Positions 12,120-21,714 of a stretch of 64,000 nt of DNA are shown piece after piece. The notes beneath the pieces were generated by a model, which was not told the origin of the DNA, did no database searches, and was given only the letters and a program-made list of their open reading frames with translations. Position 1 is the stretch's first letter. Every line of letters begins with the position of its first letter. Position numbers and translations under genes: made by a program. The stretch comes from Planctomycetota bacterium. Its GTDB lineage: Bacteria > Planctomycetota > UBA8742 > UBA2392. The DNA lies in assembly GCA_019636195.1 (NCBI GenBank), contig JAHBYA010000001.1:162642-226641 (forward strand), written 5' to 3'.

Positions 12120-13814
12120 ATGCCCGAGCCTGAACTGCACTCGCTGTTCAACGAATACGTGCACGCCCAGGAGGTGCAGGAAGCGCGCGAACTTGGCGCG
12201 GGCAGCGGGGACGAGGTCAGGGCGCACCTTGAAGAGGCATACTGGCGGGCAGCGCGAAGCGCCGTTGCCGAGGCAGTGAGCGATCCGCCCGGCGAGACGC
12301 TCGCACTGGATGGCGCAGCACGGGCGCTGGTCGATTACGGTTGGTTTGATCATCCCGCACTTGCCGCCGCTGTTGCCATGCCGGGACGATTTGTGCTGGT
12401 GCATCGCCTCCTTGAAGAGCAGTACCGCGCCGTCTTGCGCATGCCCATCCTTGAGCGGTTGCGCGCCCGCCTTGAGCTGATCAGCCGCGACATCCGTGAT
12501 TGGCCCGAAACACACCTGCTGCATGTGCGGTTCCGCGACCGCCGATGCCTTGAACTGCTGGGGCCGGGCGTCCCGGCGCAGCAGGTACTGCGGTTGTTCA
12601 GTGAGATGGACGAGCAACTTGAGCACTATGTGCGCCTTGAACGCCGCATGCGCGGCGTGCGCGCGCCGGATGCCCGCGAAGCCGGCCAGTGGCGTGAAGT
12701 CCGCGACTTCATGACGGGCCGGCGCGATGCGATCGGCAAGCACACCGCGCCGCTCCTGCGCCACGATCCCGAAGGTGTGGCGCTGCTGGACGCCGCCGCC
12801 GAAGCCGTGGTGGAAAGCGTTGCCGACCTGCTTGAGCTCCAGGCGGTGCGCCGCGAAGTTGAGGCTGAACTCGCCGATACGGAACACAGCCGCCGCAACG
12901 CGACCGCCGCCGAAGTGCGCGCCGCCCTGTACACGGAACTGGGCGATGTGCGAGCCATGCTGCGGCTGGCCGCGCGTTATGCCGGCGTGCCCGAGATGGC
13001 GCTGGCGGTGACCGGCATGTTGTTGCTCGACTCAGACGAAGCAGAGACCTGCCTTGCCCATGTGTTACAGTTTGACCCGCACTTGCTGAAGCCGCGCCCC
13101 GGCAGCAGGTTTGACCCGCCATCGATGTTGCTGGCGCCGGGTGCCGGACTTGGCGTGTATGATTCGGCCCGCAACCGGTTCGTGATCCCGCGCCGATGCC
13201 CGCTGGAGGGCATCGCGAGCCTTGCCCACGCAGCCGTGATGTTCCGGTTGCACGTTGACCGGGACGAGCACGGCGGCGTCCTCCTTGAGAGCTACCGCAA
13301 GTCAGTGCACGAGGACGGCAGGGCGCACAGCAAGCTCAAGCTGAAAAATGCCTTCGTGCGCGACTACCTTGAGTGGATGAACACCGAGACCCGAGTGGGC
13401 AACGCCCTTTCGCACCGCGCCCGGGAGTGGTTTGAATCGAACATCGCGCCCGCCAAGGACGAACCTTGGCTGCCCGACGACATGGTTGGGTTGGCCGTCA
13501 CTCGTATCGCCGCCGAAATGCGCAAGCTCAGCCAGGCCCCGGAAAGCGCTGACCGCCAGTACCGGCGCGCGCTTCTGGAGTGGCTGAACGGCGCCCGCGC
13601 CCCCGAGCAACTGAAGGCAAGCGTGCTGCCCGCAATCGACGCTGCCGCAGTGCTGGCGGCGGACTCGCCCCCGATCCTGTACAGCGCCGCGGTCCTGCAC
13701 ATGCGCGCGGGCAGCTTTCAGAAAGCACTCGACTACTTTGCCGCGTTCACGGCTGTCCAGCCGTTCGGGTGGCGAGCACGAAAGGCCGCCGAGCTGTGCT
13801 CGCGTTGCCGCTGA
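12120..13814 (+). CDS. Unknown 564-residue soluble protein
   Basis: I do not recognise this protein. It has no signal peptide or membrane segment and is rich in Arg, Glu, Ala and Leu, with mostly helical sequence. The last 80 residues (SPPILYSAAVLHMRAGSFQKALDYFAAF) resemble one tetratricopeptide-like helix pair. The start is 3 nt after the tyrA stop with AGGTG just upstream, so it is probably the second gene of that unit. It ends 1 nt before the stop of the convergent pdxJ. A scaffold or regulatory role is possible, but nothing in the sequence shows it. Confidence 0.7.
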   Translation: MPEPELHSLFNEYVHAQEVQEARELGAGSGDEVRAHLEEAYWRAARSAVAEAVSDPPGETLALDGAARALVDYGWFDHPALAAAVAMPGRFVLVHRLLEEQYRAVLRMPILERLRARLELISRDIRDWPETHLLHVRFRDRRCLELLGPGVPAQQVLRLFSEMDEQLEHYVRLERRMRGVRAPDAREAGQWREVRDFMTGRRDAIGKHTAPLLRHDPEGVALLDAAAEAVVESVADLLELQAVRREVEAELADTEHSRRNATAAEVRAALYTELGDVRAMLRLAARYAGVPEMALAVTGMLLLDSDEAETCLAHVLQFDPHLLKPRPGSRFDPPSMLLAPGAGLGVYDSARNRFVIPRRCPLEGIASLAHAAVMFRLHVDRDEHGGVLLESYRKSVHEDGRAHSKLKLKNAFVRDYLEWMNTETRVGNALSHRAREWFESNIAPAKDEPWLPDDMVGLAVTRIAAEMRKLSQAPESADRQYRRALLEWLNGARAPEQLKASVLPAIDAAAVLAADSPPILYSAAVLHMRAGSFQKALDYFAAFTAVQPFGWRARKAAELCSRCR

Positions 13815-13815
13815 T

Positions 13816-14529
13816 TTACAAGCCTGCAAGCGCCTTCATTTCAGCCACGGCGCTGCCGATGCCGGTGAACACGGCGCGGCTTATGATGCTATGCCCGATG
13901 TTTACCTTGGCCACCGGTACACGCTGAAGCAGGCCCCGAATGTTGCCATAGTTCAAGCCGTGGCCGGCATGAACCTCTAGGCCGAGTTCACACCCGAGTC
14001 GGTATGCCGTTTCCAGCCGATCAAGCTCGGGCCCGATCCTGGTGGTGTCGGCATGGCTGTACGGCCCGGTATGCAGTTCAATTGTGTGCGCACCGAGCTC
14101 ATGCGCCTTGCGTACTTGCGATGCATCGGGGTCGATAAACACGCTGACGCCGATGCCCGCGTCCCGAAAGCGTTTGATCGCATCAGCCAGGCGACTGGCG
14201 TGGTTGACGCAGTCAAAGCCGCCCTCTGTTGTGAGTTCGGCGCGGCGCTCGGGCACGACCATGATCTCCGGCGGATTTGCCTTCAGTGCCACGTTGATCA
14301 CGTCGTCACTTAGCGCCATTTCCAGTTGTAGGCTTGTGCTGATTCGGCGCAGAAGTTCGTGCACGTCGGGGTCACGGATGTGGCGGCGGTCTTCACGCAG
14401 GTGACAGACAATGCTGTCGGCGCCGGCGGCCTCCGCAGCCAGGGCGGCGGCCACAGGGTCGGGCTCAGTGCCGCCGCGCGCATTGCGCACGGTCGCAACG
14501 TGGTCGATGTTGACGCCCAGCAGTACCAT
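13816..14529 (-). CDS. pdxJ: Pyridoxine 5'-phosphate synthase
   Basis: Condenses 3-amino-2-oxopropyl phosphate with deoxyxylulose 5-phosphate in vitamin B6 synthesis. The 237-residue TIM barrel shows the family N-terminus GVNIDHVATVRNAR, the catalytic region HLREDRRHI, and the phosphate-binding end HAGHGLNYGN ... NIGHSIISRAVFTG. I chose the ATG at 14529 because the family begins here and upstream sequence in frame is not PdxJ-like. Only 45 bp separate it from the divergent carbamoyltransferase gene. That gap holds an ACGCCC/GGGCGT inverted repeat and a TATACT box. Confidence 0.96.
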   Translation of the reverse strand: MVLLGVNIDHVATVRNARGGTEPDPVAAALAAEAAGADSIVCHLREDRRHIRDPDVHELLRRISTSLQLEMALSDDVINVALKANPPEIMVVPERRAELTTEGGFDCVNHASRLADAIKRFRDAGIGVSVFIDPDASQVRKAHELGAHTIELHTGPYSHADTTRIGPELDRLETAYRLGCELGLEVHAGHGLNYGNIRGLLQRVPVAKVNIGHSIISRAVFTGIGSAVAEMKALAGL

Positions 14530-14574
14530 GTTTCCCTGTATCCACGCCCGCCTGGGCGTCATTATACTTCTAGC

Positions 14575-16341
14575 ATGCTGGTACTCGGTATCCATGACGG
14601 CAAGGATCCCAGCGTCGCGCTGTTGCGTGAGGGTGCGGTCGTGCGCATCGGCTTTGAAGCCGACTACGCAGCCGAGCCTTTTGAAGCCGCCGGCTTTCCC
14701 GTTCGCGCTACGGAACACCTGCTGGCGGTGGAGGGCCTGCGCGGCGAAGACATTGACGTGGTTGCCTTCGCGGGCCAGCACCTTGAACAGCCGCGAACAC
14801 GCCGCGAACTACTGAAACAGTACTCCGAGTCCGGCACCTTTCGCGGCGCGACCAAGCGTTTTTTGCGCACCGCCGTGCCCTTCGGCTCAAGGCGGGTCTC
14901 GCGCCGCGACCGCCTCAGGCCGCTGGACAAACTGGGCCTGCGTGCAGCGCGCACGACCTTCATTGACCATCACCTTGCCCAGGCGGCGGTGGCCGCCGCC
15001 AGCACCCATGCACCGGACGGGCGCCTGCTGGTGCTGGTTTGCGAAAACAGCGGCGACGGCATTTCTGCCAGTGTGCACGTGAGCCGCGGCGGACGCCTGG
15101 ACCGTGTGGCGACCATCGACGAGGACAACAGCCTAGGGGCGTTTCTTGAGACGATCACATACCTGCTGGGCATGGTGCCCGAGCGCGACGAGTCCCTGCT
15201 GATGGAGCTTGGCTCGTTGGCGCGTGGTCTTCAACTTTCAAAGGTTACCAAACGACTTTCGATCCTGTTCGAGTTTGATCCGCTGCTTCCGCTGAATTGG
15301 CGGCGCGCCGGCAACCTGCCCGAGACCTACGATTGCGTCGAGTTCCTGCGCACTCACCTGCGACGCCGGCGCTTTGACCACATTGCCGGAGCCACGCGTC
15401 AGTTTCTTGAAGAGTTTCTGGCCCAGTGGATCGACCGCTGCGCCCTGAAAACGGCATGTGACAACGTGGTGTTGACCGGCAGCGTGTTCGGGCTGCGCAG
15501 CCTGTACCCGGCGCTGGCATCCGCCACCCGCGCGCGACAGCTTGCACTGTGCCCGGTGCCCACCGATGCAGGCAACGCCGTGGGCGCCGCGATCATGGCG
15601 CTTGCCGAAAAGGCCGGTGTGGAACATGTGTTGCCGCTTGGACAGCCGCAGCTCGGCTCTGATGCCAGTGATAGCGATTGCGCAGAGTTCGCGCGCAGCG
15701 AAGAAGCCCGCGGCGGCGTCTGGATCGACCAGCCGGAACACCCAGAGCAGCGCGCCGCTGAGCTGCTTGCGGGCGGCGCGGTGTTGGGGCGGATCGCTGG
15801 CAGAGTGGACCTGGCCAGGCTTGGGCTGGGAAATCGGTCATTGTTGTGCCGCGGTGACTTGCCGGAGCTGCGTTCGGCGCTACAGCAGCATGCCCGGCCC
15901 GATGTTTTCTGGCACGAGGTGCCGACGCTTGCCCTTGACTCTGAGCTTGCGGCTGACTTCCTGGGCACCGAAAAGCTGCCGCCCAAGCCCGTCGGGGAGT
16001 ACTGGCTAAAGCCGCGGCGTCCGCAGGTCTGGTCGGGTCGCCTGAATCCTAACGCGCCGGTATCGGTGCAAGTGTTTCACGAGTCCGCGGATCCGGCAAC
16101 GGCTTCGCTGCTCAAGAGTTTCCGCAAGGCCGCAGGACGCACACCGTTGCTGTGTACCCCATGGCTGAACCGCCGCGGGCAACTTACGCGCACCGTGCAG
16201 GACGCACGCGATGGCTGGCGCGACCAGGGGCTGGATGGCGTGATTGCTGGCCCGTACATCGTGCTGCGCCGGGCTGACCCGCAAAGCACGCAGCCCAAGT
16301 ACGCCGAGCTCGCGCGGCGGCCCTTTTACGGCGGTTTGTAG
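14575..16341 (+). CDS. Carbamoyltransferase of the NodU/CmcH family
   Basis: These enzymes use carbamoyl phosphate to carbamoylate small molecules such as Nod factors or antibiotic precursors. The 588-residue protein begins LVLGIHDGKDPSVALL, as in the family's ASKHA-type N-terminal domain. It also carries the conserved paired histidines in FIDHHLAQAAVAAA, then SGDG, VVLTGSVFG and VPTDAGNAVGAAI. The C-terminal domain has CTPWLNRRG. Start ATG at 14575; the frame extends further upstream but would overlap pdxJ. No sugar- or antibiotic-biosynthesis genes are nearby, so the substrate is unknown. Confidence 0.85.
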   Translation: MLVLGIHDGKDPSVALLREGAVVRIGFEADYAAEPFEAAGFPVRATEHLLAVEGLRGEDIDVVAFAGQHLEQPRTRRELLKQYSESGTFRGATKRFLRTAVPFGSRRVSRRDRLRPLDKLGLRAARTTFIDHHLAQAAVAAASTHAPDGRLLVLVCENSGDGISASVHVSRGGRLDRVATIDEDNSLGAFLETITYLLGMVPERDESLLMELGSLARGLQLSKVTKRLSILFEFDPLLPLNWRRAGNLPETYDCVEFLRTHLRRRRFDHIAGATRQFLEEFLAQWIDRCALKTACDNVVLTGSVFGLRSLYPALASATRARQLALCPVPTDAGNAVGAAIMALAEKAGVEHVLPLGQPQLGSDASDSDCAEFARSEEARGGVWIDQPEHPEQRAAELLAGGAVLGRIAGRVDLARLGLGNRSLLCRGDLPELRSALQQHARPDVFWHEVPTLALDSELAADFLGTEKLPPKPVGEYWLKPRRPQVWSGRLNPNAPVSVQVFHESADPATASLLKSFRKAAGRTPLLCTPWLNRRGQLTRTVQDARDGWRDQGLDGVIAGPYIVLRRADPQSTQPKYAELARRPFYGGL

Positions 16342-16344
16342 GGA

Positions 16345-18396
16345 TCAGGAGTTGTCGCCGCGGAGCAGGCGGCGCTTGCTCGCATTCAAGGCCAGTCGCA
16401 AGGCAGCCTTGAGGCGCTTGCCGGTCTCGGCCCCGTACTCGGCCTCAATTGCTTCCATCAGCGCGTAAGCCTTATCGTCTGTGTACGGAAACCACGCCAC
16501 GCGCCCGGCAACAGGATCGCCTTCACTGATCACACGCGGGCGCAGCATTGCCGCGGGCCCGCACAACGTGCGCGGCATTTCAGGCCCCAGCGGCCAAGTC
16601 GCGCCTGCGCCGTGCGGTGCGGTCTCCTGGATAAGCAGGCGCGACACCGGCAGCTGTTCCAGTTGCGCCCGCAGCTCACGACCGGGCTTGCCCAGCACAC
16701 CAACATGGCCAGCCGGCGCAACCTTCAACAGCCGCTGCACCTCAGTCAGCACGTCATCGGCCCGGTACAGGATGACTCCCGGCCCTTCCAGCCTCTCCGA
16801 ACTCGCCTTGGCGCGATCGGGCAGGCTCTCAAACACCGCCGCCTTCCAGTGGATCCAGCGGCCAGGCACTTCGCCTGCCGGCCACGAGACGCGGGCGCCA
16901 AGGGAAACGGCATCATCCACCAGCGCCTGGAAGCGCCGGGCATTCAAGGTCTCGTTGATCGTGGCCAACTGCGCGTGATGACTGTTCATCGCCCGCAGCG
17001 ACTCAATGAAGCGCATCCGGAACTCGTCAAAGATCGACGCAGCCACCACTACGCGTTCAACACTGCCCGGCAGCATGCCGCCCGACGCGTAGGCGCCCCA
17101 CATGGCGGCGTGTACCGCGCGCTCCAGCGGCGCGTCCGGCAGCACCACCAGCATGTTCTTCGCGCCGCGAATGTGCCTGAACTCTACAGCGCTCTGCACA
17201 CAGCGGCTTGACAGTTTGGCCGCCGTGTCTTGGTCGCCCATGTGCACCAGCATGTCCGGCCGTGCGTCAATCGTGGCCAGCACAGTCTCAGCAGAGCCGG
17301 AGACTACCTGTGCCAACGCCTCAGGAAAGCCGGCACGCTGGAACATCTTGCGCATCGTCTCGTTGACGCGCGGGTGCTGATCGCTGCCGCAGATCATCAC
17401 CGCATTGCCCGTGGCCAGCGCGTCTATCGCCAGCGTCATGGGCAGCGCAAAGGGCGCGCCCGGCGGGTTGATGATGGCGACAATCCCCCACGGCACCATG
17501 CGCACGCTTGCCGCCACGCCATCGGCGCAGATCGGCGCATTGCCGGCATGCCAATCGACCAGCAGGGGCGGGATGATGTCTTCAAGGGTCCGCAGCGCCT
17601 CAAGCACCGGGATGTACTCGCCGGCCAGCGCCTCGACCATCGGCCTGCCGATCGCCGTCGCCATGCTGGGCACATAGTCCGCCCGCTGCAACACCAGTTC
17701 GTGGCGCAACGCGTTGAAGCGCTCCATGCGCTGCTCAAAGCGCAACGCCGCCCACTGCCGTTGCGCCTCGCGCGCTTTTTCCAGGGCTGAGCCCGCGACG
17801 GCAGCCGGCCGCTCTTCTTCAGGCAGCGGGTATGCTCCGCTTGCAACTGCGACCGAGTGCGCCAGCGAATCATCGCCCTGGTCCTCTTCCCAGGCGCCGA
17901 CTACCTCGGCTGTCTCGCCCAGCGCCTCCGCGGCCTTGGCTGCGCGGTCGCGCCACTCGTCGCTGAGCGCGGGCACCTCTCGCGTCTCAAGGTCATCAAA
18001 CGAGTCGGCCTTGGGCCTGTTCTCGTTCATTGCCGCCTGCAACTCCGATCGCGTCATTGCCGCGGTCGGCTGATCCGAGCCCGGCAACTTCCCGTCCACA
18101 GGCACCTTGAGGCCGGTGTCGAACTCGTCCGGGGTACTGCCCTTTTCGCCGGGTATGATCGCGGTGTCCGCGAGCGAACCCGGGCTGCGGCTGTCCACAA
18201 CCACGCGGAATACGCCCGCCTCCGGGCTTGCGGCCGCCGACTTTGGCTGCACGGTCTGGTTTGGGTCGTGCGACTGCTGGCTGGGCTTCTCCACTTCGCG
18301 GGTGTCCACTTCGCTGCCTTTGTCGCCGCTGGAAACGAACTGGCGGGCCAGGCTGTCGCTGGCGTTGCCGGTATCGTTGTCGTGCGTCTCACTCAT
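16345..18396 (-). CDS. Aldehyde dehydrogenase-like protein lacking catalytic residues (probable pseudoenzyme)
   Basis: A 683-residue protein. Residues 1-190 are a disordered-looking acidic extension. Residues from about 200 follow the aldehyde dehydrogenase fold: EKAREAQRQWAAL, PWGIVAIINPPGAPF at 302-316, and NAVMICGSDQHP at 331-342. The functional positions are replaced. The cofactor-binding Lys of KP(S/A) is Cys336. The TGS motif reads MGDQD (386-390). The general-base Glu region reads HIRGAK (408-413). The catalytic GQxC loop reads GGMLPGS (439-445), and there is no Cys between about 400 and 600. Its start overlaps the ABC ATPase stop by 8 nt, so it is the last gene of the export operon. 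A binding or structural role is inferred. Confidence 0.82.
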   Translation of the reverse strand: MSETHDNDTGNASDSLARQFVSSGDKGSEVDTREVEKPSQQSHDPNQTVQPKSAAASPEAGVFRVVVDSRSPGSLADTAIIPGEKGSTPDEFDTGLKVPVDGKLPGSDQPTAAMTRSELQAAMNENRPKADSFDDLETREVPALSDEWRDRAAKAAEALGETAEVVGAWEEDQGDDSLAHSVAVASGAYPLPEEERPAAVAGSALEKAREAQRQWAALRFEQRMERFNALRHELVLQRADYVPSMATAIGRPMVEALAGEYIPVLEALRTLEDIIPPLLVDWHAGNAPICADGVAASVRMVPWGIVAIINPPGAPFALPMTLAIDALATGNAVMICGSDQHPRVNETMRKMFQRAGFPEALAQVVSGSAETVLATIDARPDMLVHMGDQDTAAKLSSRCVQSAVEFRHIRGAKNMLVVLPDAPLERAVHAAMWGAYASGGMLPGSVERVVVAASIFDEFRMRFIESLRAMNSHHAQLATINETLNARRFQALVDDAVSLGARVSWPAGEVPGRWIHWKAAVFESLPDRAKASSERLEGPGVILYRADDVLTEVQRLLKVAPAGHVGVLGKPGRELRAQLEQLPVSRLLIQETAPHGAGATWPLGPEMPRTLCGPAAMLRPRVISEGDPVAGRVAWFPYTDDKAYALMEAIEAEYGAETGKRLKAALRLALNASKRRLLRGDNS

Positions 18397-19147
18397 GGCT
18401 GCGTACTGACAATGCCTCTTGCGACTTCATGCGGTACAGCACGTCTTCGGTCGGGCCGTCATCGACAATCAGGCCGTCCACGATGCGAATGATGCGCCGC
18501 GTGCGGGCCGCCATGTCAAGGTCGTGCGTCACCACAACAATGGTCTGGTTATGTTCTTTTACCAGCTTTTCAAACGCCGCAAACACATGATCGGCGTTAT
18601 GCGTATCCAAGTTGCCGGTTGGCTCGTCGCCGAGCACACACAAGGGCTGGTTGGCCAGCGCCCGTGCAATCGCCACGCGCTGCTGCTCGCCGCCCGACAG
18701 CTTGCCTGGCACGCGGTGGGTCTTGTCGCCCAGGCCAAGGTCGGTCAACAGGGCGCGGGCGCGTTCAGCGGCCTCGTCGCGGGGCGTGCCGAGCTTGAAC
18801 ATCGGCATCATGACGTTTTCGAGAGCGCTGAACTCCGGCAACAGGTAGTGGAACTGGAAGATGAAGCCCAGCTTGCGGTTGCGAAGGTCGGCCAGTGCAA
18901 GCTCGCCCAGGCGCGCTGTGTCATCGCCATCGATCAGCACTGCGCCATCCGTGGGCCGGTCCAGGGCGCCCAGCAGGTACATCAACGTGGATTTGCCGCT
19001 TCCGGAAGGCCCAACGATTGCGCAAAACTCGCCACGGCCGATTTTGAGGTTCAGGCCTTTGAGCACGAGGTTGCGGTTCTCGCCTTCACCCAGCGAGCGT
19101 TCAACGCCCCGCAGCTCAATGACGGGCATGTCGTAGGGCTGTGCCAT
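18389..19147 (-). CDS. ABC transporter ATPase, LolD/MacB type
   Basis: Cytoplasmic ATPase that would drive the adjacent FtsX-like permease. In 252 residues it has Walker [10 protein letters not shown] (about 44-52), the Q-loop, the signature [15 protein letters not shown], Walker [13 protein letters not shown], and the H-loop VVTHD. The DEPTGNLD form is typical of the MacB/LolD/FtsE class. It follows the permease by 47 nt on the minus strand and overlaps the start of the ALDH-like gene. Substrate unknown: lipoprotein release, macrolide-type efflux and peptide export all use this class. Confidence 0.92.
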   Translation of the reverse strand: MAQPYDMPVIELRGVERSLGEGENRNLVLKGLNLKIGRGEFCAIVGPSGSGKSTLMYLLGALDRPTDGAVLIDGDDTARLGELALADLRNRKLGFIFQFHYLLPEFSALENVMMPMFKLGTPRDEAAERARALLTDLGLGDKTHRVPGKLSGGEQQRVAIARALANQPLCVLGDEPTGNLDTHNADHVFAAFEKLVKEHNQTIVVVTHDLDMAARTRRIIRIVDGLIVDDGPTEDVLYRMKSQEALSVRSHE

Positions 19148-19194
19148 CGACCCATGGTAACCGTTGAGCGGTTTCGGGACTACCCCGGCGGCCG

Positions 19195-20454
19195 TCAGGC
19201 ATGGCCGCGCAGGGTATCCACGGGGTCCAGCCGACCGGCGCGCATCGCGGGCAGCACGCTGGCGATGGTCGTGACGACCAGCGCCGCGAGGCCGGCAATG
19301 ATGTACAGTCGCGGGACGTTGTTCATCACGAGATTCTCGCTCTGGATCAGGCCGGTCATCGGGATCGGCAGGCTGCCCACAAACTCGGTCAAGTAATAGC
19401 CAGCCACACAGCCGCAGATCACCCCAATGAAACCGATCGCCAGGCCTTCAAGGAAAAACGTGAAGGTGATGTCGCGGCTTGAGTAGCCCATGCTCTTGAG
19501 CATCGCGATCTCGGGCAGTTTCTCCATGACCAGCATGATCAGCACGTTCAGGATGCCGAAGGCGGCCACAATCATGATGCCGCCGGTGACCAGGTATGTG
19601 ATGAACTGCTGCAGGACAAAGATCGACAGAAAGTTGGCGTTGGCCTCCTGCCAGCTTTCGGAGCGGTACGAAATCTGCGACTCAATGGTTTGTGCAACCG
19701 CCCGCGCCTGCTCGTAGTCCTTCAGGCGCACGACAATCTGGTTCACGTCGCGACCAAGCCCGAGCAACTGCTGCGCGACGGTCATCAATGTGTACGCCCG
19801 GCTGTAGTCGATGGTGGTAATGCCGGTGCGAAAGATGCCGACAACGCGCAGCGCGCGGGTTTCACCATCGCGCAACTTGACATTGATCGAGTCTCCCTTT
19901 TTTACGCCCATCAGGTCGGCTACGCCGCCGCCCAGCAGCACCGCACCGCCCGCGCTGTACAGGTCATAGATGCGACCGTCCTCAATGTAGTGGTCTATCG
20001 CGCTGACAGCTTCCTGGGCTTCGGGCTCAATCCCGATCAGGCCTACACCGCGTTCGCGCGAGCCGTAGCTCAGTATGGCCGTGCCCACCACGTTCTGCGC
20101 AGCCGCCTGCACCTCAGGCATGGCGCGCAGCATGCCCACAAGCTCTGCGGGCTTCTTGATGCGCCGGGGCAGGTCGCGCGGCTTGTCACCCACCACTGTC
20201 GCAATGCCGCCCGTGCGCTCGCTCAGCCAGCCGGCAAACTCGTCGGGCTGCTGGCGGCGGTCGTCATGGATTACAACGTGGGGACTTACCTCAATGGTCT
20301 CGGTCACGAACTTCTTTTCAAAGCCCGTCATCAGCGCGCTCAGCATGATCATGAAGGTCACGCCGATCGCCACGCCGGTCACCGACACCACGGTGCGAAA
20401 GGTGTTGTGCAACAAATGGCGCCGCGCGATCAGGACCAATGGGTAGAAGCGCAC
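19195..20454 (-). CDS. ABC transporter permease, FtsX/MacB type
   Basis: A 419-residue inner-membrane protein with the MacB/LolCE layout. One N-terminal TM (about 17-42; FRTVVSVTGVAIGVTFMIML) is followed by a large periplasmic domain (about 45-280), then three C-terminal TMs (QFITYLVTGGIMIVAAFGILNVLIML; GLAIGFIGVICGCVAGYYL; LYIIAGLAALVVTTIASVLPA) and the FtsX end MRAGRLDPVDTLRGHA. The region EIAMLKSMGYSSRDI is the coupling helix to the ATPase. It begins 2 nt after the adaptor gene stop, so the three are one operon. Confidence 0.9.
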   Translation of the reverse strand: MRFYPLVLIARRHLLHNTFRTVVSVTGVAIGVTFMIMLSALMTGFEKKFVTETIEVSPHVVIHDDRRQQPDEFAGWLSERTGGIATVVGDKPRDLPRRIKKPAELVGMLRAMPEVQAAAQNVVGTAILSYGSRERGVGLIGIEPEAQEAVSAIDHYIEDGRIYDLYSAGGAVLLGGGVADLMGVKKGDSINVKLRDGETRALRVVGIFRTGITTIDYSRAYTLMTVAQQLLGLGRDVNQIVVRLKDYEQARAVAQTIESQISYRSESWQEANANFLSIFVLQQFITYLVTGGIMIVAAFGILNVLIMLVMEKLPEIAMLKSMGYSSRDITFTFFLEGLAIGFIGVICGCVAGYYLTEFVGSLPIPMTGLIQSENLVMNNVPRLYIIAGLAALVVTTIASVLPAMRAGRLDPVDTLRGHA

Positions 20455-20456
20455 GC

Positions 20457-21662
20457 CTACTCCTTCACTCGAATTCCGGCGCCGTCGGAAAGGTCGCTGA
20501 CGTTGCTGATGGCCACACGCTGCCCGTCCTCAAGCCCCGTAAGCGCTTCGCATACGCTGAAGTTGGTAAGCCCCAGCGAGACCTTGCTCTCGCGCACGCG
20601 GCCGCCGTCAATGACAAACACCGTGTTGCGCGAAGTCAGCGCCGTGCGCGGGAACACCAGCGCGCCCTCCTTCTCGCCGACGATCACGCCCAGTTCGGCG
20701 GTCATGCCCGAGCGCGGCTCGACTTCCTGGGGCAGCACGGTGCGGCCCTCAATTGCGCGCGCCTCTGAAAAGGCGACGCGCACGGTGTAGCCCTTGGTGG
20801 CGCGGTCAGCGTCCGGCAGTATCTCGTACACCCGCCCGTTGGCGGCGGCTTTGTCGTAGCCGGCAAGCCTGACCAGCACCCTCTGCCCGACTTTCACGCG
20901 GGCGATGTCGTCTTCATTCACCTCGGACTCAATGATCAGTTCGCGGGAGTCCCCCACCTTGGCCAATTCCACGCCTGAGGCCGCGAACTCACCGGCCTTC
21001 AGCGGTAGCCGCAGAATCACGCCGTCAATCGGCGAGACAATGCGGTTGTCGAACTGCTGGGCGCGCAGGGTATCGACGCTGCTGCGGGCGGACGTTTGCG
21101 CGGTGTGCAGGTCTGCCAGCGCCTGGTCGTACTCCTGCTGGATCTGCGCCAGCCGCTGCTCACTGACCTCGGCGCGCGTACGCGCAAGCTCGTAGGCGTC
21201 GCGGGAAATGCCGCCGGTTTCAAGTTGCTGCTTCAGGCGCTGCTCGCGTGCACGGTCGTCAAGCGCCACCTGCCTGGCTTCCGCCCCGCGCAGCTCATAC
21301 CCGCGCCGGAACGGGCTGTCCTGTTGCAGCTTCTCGTTGATGCGCTCAAGCTCGGCTTGCGCCGCGTTCAGCCGCGACTCAAGGGCGGTGTCGCGCAACT
21401 CCAAGATTGGCTGGCCGGCCTTGACGGGGCTTCCTTCCAGCAGCCCGTCAAACACGGAGTGCACGATGCCGGCCCGGGGTGCGCGCAACACACGTCGTTC
21501 GCGGCATTCAACGAAGCCGGTGGCGTACACGGTTTCGATAGCGTTGCCCTTACGGACCACGCCGACCTGCACGGTGACCGGCTTGAACGCCGCCGACAGC
21601 ACGGCAAACACGCCGGCGATCACGATTACACCGAGTACCGCAAGGACAATGATGCGTTTCAC
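20457..21662 (-). CDS. Periplasmic adaptor (HlyD/MacA-like membrane fusion protein)
   Basis: A 401-residue protein with one N-terminal TM (IIVLAVLGVIVIAGVFAVL). A lipoyl/barrel-sandwich half follows (PRAGIVHSVFDGLLEGSPVKAGQPILELR), then a long alpha-helical hairpin (about 105-200) and the second half-lipoyl (DNRIVSPIDGVILRLPLKAGE). A beta-barrel and a membrane-proximal domain (TALTSRNTVFVIDGGRV) end the chain. This is the MacA/HlyD order. It is the first gene of the adaptor-permease-ATPase operon. No TolC-type outer-membrane factor is in the window. Confidence 0.9.
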   Translation of the reverse strand: MKRIIVLAVLGVIVIAGVFAVLSAAFKPVTVQVGVVRKGNAIETVYATGFVECRERRVLRAPRAGIVHSVFDGLLEGSPVKAGQPILELRDTALESRLNAAQAELERINEKLQQDSPFRRGYELRGAEARQVALDDRAREQRLKQQLETGGISRDAYELARTRAEVSEQRLAQIQQEYDQALADLHTAQTSARSSVDTLRAQQFDNRIVSPIDGVILRLPLKAGEFAASGVELAKVGDSRELIIESEVNEDDIARVKVGQRVLVRLAGYDKAAANGRVYEILPDADRATKGYTVRVAFSEARAIEGRTVLPQEVEPRSGMTAELGVIVGEKEGALVFPRTALTSRNTVFVIDGGRVRESKVSLGLTNFSVCEALTGLEDGQRVAISNVSDLSDGAGIRVKE

Positions 21663-21714
21663 GGGCCGCTCCTGAGCGCGGGATTATGGCCCGTGAAACG
21701 CGTTACGGAAGGGG

